DNA of 64,000 bases from Lampris incognitus (taxonomy: Eukaryota; Chordata; Actinopteri; Lampriformes; Lampridae), in the NCBI RefSeq assembly GCF_029633865.1, contig NC_079224.1, positions 16,860,126 to 16,924,125 on the forward strand, written 5' to 3'. The notes beneath the pieces are model-generated. The model saw nothing but the letters and a program-made list of their open reading frames with translations, was not told the origin of the DNA and made no database searches. Below are positions 56,681 to 64,000 of this stretch, piece after piece. Each line of letters starts with the position of its first letter. Positions within the stretch are counted from its first letter, which is position 1. Both the position numbers and the translations under genes were made by a program.

Positions 56681-59279
56681 CCTCCCACCTCATCCAGCGA
56701 CCCTGTTTGGCTTGTGCTACGGTTTTAGCACATCTGGCTGCTTCTTCCTGTCGGCGGACCTCCTCAACCACCATAGTTCGCCGTTCGGTAGTAGTCGCCT
56801 TTTGCCAGGTAGGTGTTTTTATTCCCAGGCCAAGGCTGCCTCTGCCTTGTTGAACATGGCCTACTACGTCTCGGTGGCGGAGGGCAGATTTCGCCTCCAG
56901 TACAGCTGCAGCCGGGGTCCATTTCTTCCCTGTTGCTAGGGTTGGAGCAACTCCTCTCACTATTGGGTCTCGGGATTCTGTGAGGGACATGTCCAGCCTC
57001 ACTTTGGCACATTTGAATTCCTCAACCAGGCTGGAAATTGGCAGTGCGAGGGCTCCATTGCCGTAGAGTCCAACACTGCTGAGGCACCTTGGCAGCCCAA
57101 GCCACTTCCTCACCTGCGAGTTCACTAGCCTCTCCAAGCGATTGGCATGAGATAGTGAGACTTCGTACATAGTTATTGGCCACATGAGTCGGGGTAGCAG
57201 CCCAAACTGAAAGCACCAAAGCTTCAGCTTCCCGGGCAGTGCAGTGTTGTTGATTTGCCTGAGGCCACTGATTGTATCCTGGTGAAGTTGCTCCAGTTGC
57301 TGGGTGTCTTTGAGGTCTGCATTGTACCACCGTCCGAGGCTCTTGATGGGCTTCTCCCGGACCGTGGGGATTGGTTGATCACTAATGCAGAACCGTTCAT
57401 CTACTAGTTGGCCTTTGACAATGGAGATGCTGCGAGATTTGCTTGGTTTAAACTCCATTCGTGCCCACTTGATGTTCTCCTGGAGTTTCTGCAGCAGGCG
57501 CCTGGTGCATGGTTTTGTTGTTGCTATGGCGGTCAAGTCATCCATGTACGCCCGGATTGGTGGAAGACGCAGGCCATTCCTGGACCTTTCGCCTCCCACC
57601 ACCCATCGAGATGCACGGATGACGAGCTCCATTGCCATGATGAATGCCAGGGGGGAAATAGTGCAGCCCGCCATAATGCCTATTTCCAGATGTTGCCAAG
57701 TGGTGCTGGTGTTCTGTGTTGTGACACAGAACTGGAGATCCTGAAAATAGGTCTTGACCAACTCTGTGATATTTTTGGGGACATGGAAAAAATCAAACGC
57801 CGTCCACAGGATCTTGTGAGGAACTGATCCAAAAGCGTTGGCAAGGTCTAAGAAAACCACGTGCAGGTCTCTCCGTTCTTTCTTGGCAGCTTGTATCTGG
57901 TGCCAGATGATATTAGCATGCTCCAGACATCCTGAGAAGCCATGGATCCCGGCTTTCTGCACTGATGTATCAACAAAGTTGTTTCTTTGCAGGAATGTGG
58001 AGAGCCTTTGGGCAATCACACTAAAAAATATCTTTCCCTCTACATTAAGAAGGCTGATCTGGCGAAACTGGCTGATGCAGGAAGAGTTCTTTTCCTTGGG
58101 GATCAGAATGCCTCCTGCTCTTCGCCATGCCCTGGGTATGACTCTTTTCTGCCATGCCACTTTCATCAGCTTCCAGAGGTATTTCAGGACTCCAGGAGTG
58201 TTCTTATAGAGTCTATACAGGATACCATTGGGCCCAGGAGCTGACATCGATCTTGCCTGCTTTACCGTCCTCTCCACCTCGCTCCATGTGGGGGGTCTTG
58301 TGTCCATATGGTGGTCAGGTGGGTGAATTGGTGGCATGTCATCCGGGATGGTGACTGGCTCATGTCTCCGGACATCAGAGTAGGTCTTCTTTAGGTGCTC
58401 TTCCAGATCTCGTATGGGGACTCTAAGGCTCCCATTTTTCTTGCTGTCAAAAAGGCTCTTGACAAAGCTGTAAGGGTTGCTGTAGAAACGAGTCCTAGCC
58501 CGTTCTTTCCTCTTATGCTGTCGTCTGAGGTGTTCTGCTCTTCGCAGCTTTGTCAAATGCTGCTTTATTTCAGCTTGCAGTGCGTCAAGCCCAACCCTCT
58601 CTCCCTCTGTGGCCTTCCTCCACTGCTTCCTCAGTTGTCTTCTCTCCTTCACCAACCTGTCAATTTCCCGCTGTCTCCTGGATTTGAGCTGAGTTGAAGG
58701 GTCTTTCTGCCTACTGGGTATCTTCTCCTTCACTCCAAATCTCTCTACGCCATAGCTGTAAATGATGGCTCCCATGTTCTCCAGTTTTCTTTCAACTGTT
58801 CCCTTTTGACCTTCTAGTAAGAGGACAAGGTCAGAGTTGATGGTCTCCCACTCAATCTTCTGGCTGGACTTGGGCCACAGGATTTGAGGTTTTCTTCCTT
58901 CCATCTTCCTCTCTGCTGCTGGCTGTGGCTGGCCGGGCTCCAGACCGGAGTCCACTGGAGGGTCTATGCAACATTGAGCTTCGTCTGGGGTGCTGATACC
59001 CTGAGGACTGTGGGGGTTCTCCTGCCTCCGGGCTTCACTCGACTGATTTGGCCTACTTCTTAAGAAGTATTGGTCAATGCGAGGCCCCTTACCGAGCTCA
59101 CTAAGGCACTTCTTTTTGCCTTGATGGATCTTAAGACCCTTCACCGATGTAACCTTTGACCAGCCACAGATGCAGCTGTGCAGCTTTTGTCCTGCCAGTG
59201 CTGATGATCCATCGGTTGCAGTGCTGGTCATCCGACTCGTTGTCAAATCCTTTCCTTGTTCCGTTACCGTGTGAGCCAC
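56631..59279 (-). CDS. R2-like LINE protein: zinc finger and reverse transcriptase
   Basis: An 882-codon frame. N-terminal CCHC finger (C36, C38, H52, C58), a basic region (about 200-265: RQREIDRLVKERRQLRKQWR) and the RT domain. The RT includes LLNVEGKIFFSVIAQRL (about 410), motif A VVFLDLANAFGSVPH with D478, motif B GIMAGCTISPLAF (about 534-546) and motif C AYMDD (Y578-D581). A thumb-like region follows with LWCFQFGLLPRLMWPITMYE. The frame ends soon after RWMRWEGVEKRK because of a shift; the endonuclease follows in another frame. Role: target-primed reverse transcription. The RT catalytic aspartates are intact. Confidence 0.88.
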   Translation of the reverse strand: MAHTVTEQGKDLTTSRMTSTATDGSSALAGQKLHSCICGWSKVTSVKGLKIHQGKKKCLSELGKGPRIDQYFLRSRPNQSSEARRQENPHSPQGISTPDEAQCCIDPPVDSGLEPGQPQPAAERKMEGRKPQILWPKSSQKIEWETINSDLVLLLEGQKGTVERKLENMGAIIYSYGVERFGVKEKIPSRQKDPSTQLKSRRQREIDRLVKERRQLRKQWRKATEGERVGLDALQAEIKQHLTKLRRAEHLRRQHKRKERARTRFYSNPYSFVKSLFDSKKNGSLRVPIRDLEEHLKKTYSDVRRHEPVTIPDDMPPIHPPDHHMDTRPPTWSEVERTVKQARSMSAPGPNGILYRLYKNTPGVLKYLWKLMKVAWQKRVIPRAWRRAGGILIPKEKNSSCISQFRQISLLNVEGKIFFSVIAQRLSTFLQRNNFVDTSVQKAGIHGFSGCLEHANIIWHQIQAAKKERRDLHVVFLDLANAFGSVPHKILWTAFDFFHVPKNITELVKTYFQDLQFCVTTQNTSTTWQHLEIGIMAGCTISPLAFIMAMELVIRASRWVVGGERSRNGLRLPPIRAYMDDLTAIATTKPCTRRLLQKLQENIKWARMEFKPSKSRSISIVKGQLVDERFCISDQPIPTVREKPIKSLGRWYNADLKDTQQLEQLHQDTISGLRQINNTALPGKLKLWCFQFGLLPRLMWPITMYEVSLSHANRLERLVNSQVRKWLGLPRCLSSVGLYGNGALALPISSLVEEFKCAKVRLDMSLTESRDPIVRGVAPTLATGKKWTPAAAVLEAKSALRHRDVVGHVQQGRGSLGLGIKTPTWQKATTTERRTMVVEEVRRQEEAARCAKTVAQAKQGRWMRWEGVEKRKQAEFHHQGHI

Positions 59280-59357
59280 CTGTGAGTCATCTTGCGCCCC
59301 CGCTCTCGCAGACTCTGGGGGTATTCTTCTCCTTAAAGTTTTCGTAGCAATATTGGG

Positions 59358-59388
59358 TGGATCCAGGAACGCTAACTAGCGTTGGATC
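59358..59388 (-). other. Hairpin in R2-like LINE 5' UTR
   Basis: ggatcc..aacgcta/tagcgtt..ggatcc forms a nested inverted repeat. A neighbouring gtatg/catac pair lies at about 59395-59420. R2-type 5' UTRs can hold HDV-like self-cleaving ribozymes; that fold is not demonstrated here. Confidence 0.5.
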
Positions 59389-59529
59389 CTGCTAGTATGA
59401 GTCGCTAGCCCATACCGGCCCCGTTGGGGTCTATTCCCTCCTGTCAGCAGTCTTTCCAGGCCGTCATCTGGTCTTTCCCTGATTGTCAGCTGCCCTTTCG
59501 CAGCGGTCACTGGTTTACTCCAGATATTC

Positions 59530-59641
59530 ACGATTCAAAAAAAGGACTGGTTGTTAAAATCCCTAGTGTTTGCACTGCAACAGATTCAGTGGAGATCAAA
59601 CTGGAGATGTCTGCCAAGGTGACATTGCCACCACCAGGACA
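59530..59641 (+). repeat. 112-bp direct repeat, right copy (LINE target duplication)
   Basis: Exact match of 55671-55782. The sequence following it continues the ERV gag-like frame. Confidence 0.95.
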
Positions 59642-59914
59642 GGAGAGACTGTGTCTGACCTTTTAGTCAGACTGACTAAAGTTTTCAGGGAAAACAGCGG
59701 TCTAGCATCACCAGCGCTGCCGAATGAACGAAGTGACCCCCCGTATGAACGGCATTTCAAGATCCGTTTCCTGGACGGCATGGGGGAAGAGATCAGCCAT
59801 CGGCTGGTACAGTTCCAGACTCAGCAGAGCCCCAACAGGGGCAGAGGGAGAGGCAGAGCGCGCGGCGGTCCCCCTTGGAGCAGAGGCCAAGGACCCCGCA
59901 ATCTAGGCCCTTGA
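59642..59914 (+). pseudogene. ERV gag-like remnant
   Basis: Frame containing GETVSDLLVRLTKVFRENSG and a basic Gly/Arg-rich end (RGRGRGRARGG), as in the capsid C-terminal and nucleocapsid part of gammaretrovirus-like gag. It would be a structural particle protein, but it is broken upstream by the LINE insertion and other stops. Confidence 0.6.
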
Positions 59915-60147
59915 GACGAGGGGTGTTGGAGCTGTGGAGCCCCTGACCATTGGGCAAAAGCTTGTACTGAACCAAGAAAGAGACTGAAACCCACTGGACA
60001 CACGCGGTGTGTACATCGGAGATGAAGCGTGGCTGGCGGCGGGGACAGGGGAGATTCCGGGGTCCGGTGAATGCACCCCTGACACCACACACACAAACAC
60101 ACACACACCAACACATACATTAACACGACAGCCAGAGCGTATTCAAT

Positions 60148-60440
60148 ATGACAAAGGTGAGCACATCTGAAAATTTACCTGAAATTATTTTAGAAATGGC
60201 GGAGAGAAGAAAGAAAACATATTATGTTTTGGTTGACTCTGGCATTACGGTTTCATTAATGAAACAAAATGAATTTTAAGTGCCCCCGAAATTGAGTGGT
60301 AGATATATTGCCACTGTAGGGCATTAGGTGCTGCAGTGAGAGAATTATATACCACGCCATTGTTGGTCATCATAGAAGACGATGAGAGAATAAAACACCT
60401 TTCTCTTTCTTTCTCCAAATGTTGCCCTGTAAAGGAGTTA
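60148..60440 (+). pseudogene. ERV protease-like remnant
   Basis: A short block KTYYVLVDSGITVSLM (about 60207-60255) has the D-S-G active-site triad of retroviral aspartic proteases. Stops follow almost at once. Its position between gag- and RT-like remnants agrees with a pro region. Confidence 0.55.
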
Positions 60441-60638
60441 GCCAGAGATGTGATGTGTGCACTGGGCTTGGTGTTGCATTGTACCAGAGGAAGGAATTAG
60501 GGTCACTAGAGTATCAGACATCCCAGGTCAGCATGTACAATTAGGGCGTGGCAAGCCATTGTACATACACCAATGGGATATGTCGCTGTCAGGGCCGAGA
60601 TCAATAACCTCTGATTTGCTTAAATTGGTGCATACTCG

Positions 60639-60743
60639 CATGTCATCACAGCACACGTTCATGTCACCACAGCACACGTTCATGTCACCACAGCACACGT
60701 TCATGTCACCACAACACACGTTCATGTCACCACAGCACGCGAT
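60639..60743 (+). repeat. 21-bp minisatellite, five copies, in-frame
   Basis: Five tandem copies of catgtcaccacagcacacgtt with few changes. Because 21 is a multiple of three, one frame repeats a seven-residue unit (MSPQHTF). It lies in decayed ERV sequence between the protease- and RT-like parts. Confidence 0.93.
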
Positions 60744-61224
60744 TGTGATCTGCATGTTGCAGTCAACGTAAGTAAAGGAGTTGATGAGGGATTTGAAAAA
60801 CGTTGGTTCAGGCAGGGAAAAGAAGGTGATGTTATGACCAGTGATGGGATGTATTGGGATGATCATATGTGTGCATTGATGGCTGTGCCGACCCCCGCCG
60901 TAACCCAGCTCCAATGTGCGTGTAACTCGACACCACATGTGGTCAAAACAGTTGATGCCCAGTGGGAGGATTTAGGGCCGTGGGTTACTCAGTGTTCACA
61001 AGACCACATCTGGGGGACAAGGGGAGAAGGAGTGCAATACTCCCCCCCCCCCCCGAATGTAAGCATATAGATGCCCATTTCCGAGCGTGTTTATGGGAAA
61101 AGGGACTGTGGATTTAACACAGCAGTAAATTCAACTTGAGGGGGCGGAGAAATTTCCCCAAATTAACCATTGACTCACCACAGTTGGAAAAGTGCCACAA
61201 TTTTTTATGGGCTACAGATAATTA

Positions 61225-61810
61225 GGATGTGGGCATTAGTTAAAGGGGCTGAACCCCTCCATGTGACACGCAAGAGCACATACTGTGCATGTCAGACACA
61301 TTATCTGGCCAAACCAGAGGCCGTAATAGGTATAACACCAGTGTTTAACAGTTTGCTGGCAGCAGGAGTCATTATCCCACGTGTTCATTCACCAGTGGGG
61401 AGGCCTATCTTTCCCGTTTAAAAAAAAAAAGAAAAAAAGATAAGGGGGCAGAATCCGCCCGCACAGTGGTGATTCATGCGAGATTTACGGGCAGCAGTGT
61501 CTGTGTGCACCAGACTCCCAGTGATATTGGTTTGCTTTTGCGTTTCGGGGTAAGACATATACGTGAACCAGGATGCCACAAGGTTATGTTGAGTCCCCGG
61601 TGATCTATTCTCAGGTTTTGCATGCAGGGCCGGAGAGTTTAGAGCTTCCAGCGGGGGGGCGCTGAGATTTGACGATCTGTTTGTCAGCAAAACCCAACTT
61701 GTGAAGTTGGTACCACTGCACTGCGAAAACAGCTAGCAGAACAAGGCCGCACAGCTGGCTTGAGTAAACTGCAATATGTTCAGGAGGGGACGAGATCTCT
61801 AAAAATAAAA
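61225..61810 (+). pseudogene. ERV reverse transcriptase-like remnant
   Basis: HYLAKPEAVIGITPVFNSLL then AAGVIIPRVHSP and PIFPV (to about 61420) match the start of a retroviral RT. After an A-rich break, pieces in other frames resemble later RT parts, including LAEQGRTAGLSKLQYVQEG near 61740-61790. The catalytic box is not intact. Heavily decayed. Confidence 0.65.
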
Positions 61811-61967
61811 TAGAAAGGGTAAAACATCGAGCTCAGAAGCACTGGAAACCAACATCAAAATTAGAAAACCTTGCGCTAAGAAACAGTTGATGCCATTTTT
61901 GACAACGACAGGCTACAGTAGACAGTGGGTCTGTGATTACATGTGATTACATCTGGATGTGTGACTC

Positions 61968-61968
61968 T

Positions 61969-62024
<56 letters not shown>
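61968..62024. repeat. (GT)n microsatellite
   Basis: About 55 bp of GT within the ERV region. 62025-63539 shows only diverged, stop-rich sequence that may be the integrase/env interval; nothing specific could be assigned. Confidence 0.93.
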
Positions 62025-62025
<1 letters not shown>

Positions 62026-63559
62026 AGGCTCCACTGACAATGTGATGTAGACAGAGGCTGCTGACGCAGCTTTCATTTGACTGAAACAGACTTGGACTAC
62101 CTCGCCCACGTTGGGGCTGCCCGTCCCTGACATACCACTCACACAGACTGGGGATGAAAAGGCGGTTTTATGACTTCTGTTCTCTTACGAGAACACGGGG
62201 GGAAGCAGCGACCCGTGGCATATTTTTAGAGAGGAGTTGGATGTATATATGTAAATGACACGTGGCAGTCTGAGGACGGACGTCCTTTACTAATTGTTGG
62301 ATTTGTTAGAAATTGCCTAAGTTGTCTCAATCACCTATTGTAGTTCCCCTACCATTGTCTGCAGCGGACTTTAGAGTGTCCAATATTAACCTATTTGACA
62401 CCTTCTCAGTCTGTTATGTTTCAGGGCTTATTCATAATGATCTACCCGATAATGAGAAAGAAATTATTTAATTTGCCTTGTCTGAGTTCAATAAAGGTTA
62501 CAGGCCACATGAGTTGAACTGTGCAGTATTAATTATGGAAGGTGTCCAAATGTGAAACAGTGGTAAATGCAATGCTTTGATTTCGTCTAGAGTTCTGGCC
62601 GTGCCTGCTAATTGCAATAACGATATACAATGTAAACCTATGACTGAACCGGAATACACCTATCGTGTTGTAGCTGGGGTGTAGTCAGCCCCATGCAATT
62701 TGCAAATACAGTTGGCATTTGTAGGGTTTACTGTGTATAATTGCTCTAGGCCTATATTCTCTACTAAGTCTTTAGTTCATTTATTTGGCCTACTCTGAGT
62801 GTGCAGGCCCTGCCTGATGTCTCTTTGTGTGTACAGGACCCCCGTTATGAAATTACTGCAGACACTTTCTCGCTGTAATAGGACAGTAAAGATAACGTTT
62901 AGTAAGCAACCCGTACTGCCCGAAAAGGTCTTGTGATCAGGCTTATAGCTGTTTCCCGAAAGAAGCCCACAGCCGGTGTTACTTTGCATTTCTGGTTCCC
63001 TTTATCAAGACAGGCGTCTGCATCAGAATTATCATCACTCCATCGCAAAGCTGAGCGTGCCTCATCAACTGCTCAGCGCACATTTGGCATATTGGTACCC
63101 TCGTATGCAGTGGTCTTATGTAAGTGGGTATAATGTTATGAAGATTCTAAGGGCGCCAGACTAGAGGGGGCGCCACAACGGTGCTCAAATTTTTTTTATA
63201 CATTTATTTCTAGTTTTTCCCCTTATCCCACCCGATTACCCAATGGCATATGGCCAGATCTTGTTGAAGACCTCTCTGATTCGCGATCCACAGGAGGGAG
63301 AGATCCACAGGGAAGAGCCCACAGGTTCAATCTGGGCAACGGTGGTATCACGTTCCATCACATTTGTCAAACTAAGAAGATGGGTCCCTTATTGGAGAAG
63401 CTGTTGATGAGGGGATTGTTGGGCAAGCTGGTAGCATGGGATGAAGGTAGAGGAAGGGGTTTAATGTTTAGAGAAGTCAGGAAAATAATAAAATAATTAT
63501 TTGATAAATTAGATAAAGGGTGCTCAGTCATATTCTTTATAGGGGCACACAATCCCTGG

Positions 63560-64000
63560 CGGCACCCCTGCTCGTATGGTATGTATGCCGCTCAGGAGGA
63601 GATCAAGTCGCTCTCTACTGTGTTAGGACGTCACATGAACATCTCTACAGCTGCCGCCATGGCCACGGCGAGACGCTTAGATGATGTTGGACGTATAGCA
63701 ACTGGAAATAGGATGGCGCTGGATCTTCTGTTAGCCTCACAGGGTGGTGTATGTAAGGTGATCTCCACTGAATACTGTGCATATATTACCAGCAACGTTG
63801 CTGAAATATCAGAATTGAAACGTGATACTAAACCAGGGGTAAAGGATTTACATACTGTTCACGGGTGGGATCCGTTGTCAGGAATGTTCGGTCCCTTGGT
63901 ATCTGTGAAGAATACCCACAGTCAGTGTGCATCATTCATTTGCACACTGATGGTGGGTATTCTTCAGTTTTTGGTCATTGTTTTCATCATTACTTGTGTG
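63560..64000 (+). pseudogene. ERV envelope transmembrane-like remnant
   Basis: The region near 63690-63790 reads NRMALDLLLASQGGVCKVIS, the heptad-repeat end and Q-x-x-V-C segment seen in retroviral TM proteins. A hydrophobic membrane anchor follows at the window edge (ICTLMVGILQFLVIVFIITC). The surface-subunit part upstream is not readable. The 3' end is cut by the window. Confidence 0.65.

Larger units (their letters stand above)
55783..59529 (-). mobile_element. R2/HERO-like LINE, near full length, in an ERV
   Basis: A 3747-bp insertion between exact 112-bp repeats, minus orientation. The 5' UTR (59529-59280) is hairpin-rich. A long ORF encodes an N-terminal zinc finger and RT (59279-56631). 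A second frame encodes a CCHC motif and a PD-(D/E)XK-type endonuclease (56680-55955). The 3' end reads ..aactgatgatg. Architecture with one ORF and a C-terminal restriction-like endonuclease is typical of R2, NeSL and HERO groups. Apart from one frame break near 56660 it looks complete. Confidence 0.85.
54470..64000 (+). mobile_element. Decayed endogenous retrovirus, runs off window end
   Basis: Plus-strand remnants appear in the order leader repeats, gag-like, protease-like, RT-like, env transmembrane-like, consistent with one provirus. All coding parts carry frameshifts and stops, and RNase H and integrase were not identified. It contains a nested R2-like LINE (55783-59529). The 5' limit is approximate and the 3' LTR lies beyond the window. 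Confidence 0.7.

Noticed and set aside
56220-58697. Plus-strand frames up to 150 codons inside the R2-like LINE
   Set aside because: Antisense of the RT and endonuclease ORFs; no domains.
60639-60743. CRISPR-like array
   Set aside because: The units are contiguous with no spacers, in a eukaryotic genome; it is a minisatellite.

Overview
The window looks like repeat-dense intergenic DNA from a ray-finned (teleost) fish. The reasons are an intronless CYP8B-type cytochrome P450, many fish-typical LINE, tRNA-derived SINE, hAT and BEL/Pao remnants, long CA/GT microsatellites, and the absence of any prokaryotic gene organisation. The only intact, clearly host-type gene I can support is the P450 at 52476-54011 (minus strand). 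A lone HIPK-like kinase exon (13404-13527) is probably a gene fragment. Almost everything else recognisable is mobile DNA, much of it nested.

Layout. 1-13.1 kb: mostly unrecognised sequence with microsatellites, short LINE tails and SINEs. 13.1-20.2 kb: kinase exon, an L1-like ORF1 remnant, telomere-like sequence, L2-type LINE remnants and a duplicated exon-like unit. 20.2-22.5 kb: a LINE interrupted by a hAT element with an exact 8-bp target duplication. 22.5-32.5 kb: a LINE with an R2-like C-terminus, split by a 9.16-kb two-gene DNA transposon (22686-31845). 33-43 kb: an L2 LINE with an apparent 5' inversion, itself cut by at least three insertions including a nearly full-length second LINE. 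43-50 kb: a BEL/Pao LTR element lacking reverse transcriptase and integrase, interrupted by another L2 LINE. 50-51 kb: RTE and L2 tails. 52.5-54 kb: cyp8b-like gene. From about 54.5 kb to the window end: a decayed endogenous retrovirus containing a nearly complete R2-like LINE bounded by an exact 112-bp direct duplication.

The most interesting system is the 9.16-kb transposon. Its plus-strand gene encodes, over several exons, a SWIM zinc finger followed by a YqaJ/lambda-exonuclease-type nuclease. Its convergent minus-strand gene encodes a THAP-finger, coiled-coil, HTH and DDE transposase that splices to an uninterrupted 482-codon frame. The host LINE supplies the empty site, so both ends can be placed almost to the base. 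The arrangement resembles the ISL2EU superfamily (transposase plus YqaJ nuclease). The nuclease gene has an in-frame stop and an apparently missing exon, so this copy may be transposase-competent but nuclease-dead. Several MITEs and SINEs sit in its introns.

Limits: no database search was possible. Family names rest on motifs and remembered consensus features. LINE clade labels (L2, L1/Tx1, RTE, Rex-like, R2/HERO-like) are approximate, and intron boundaries are inferred from reading frame and GT/AG sites.
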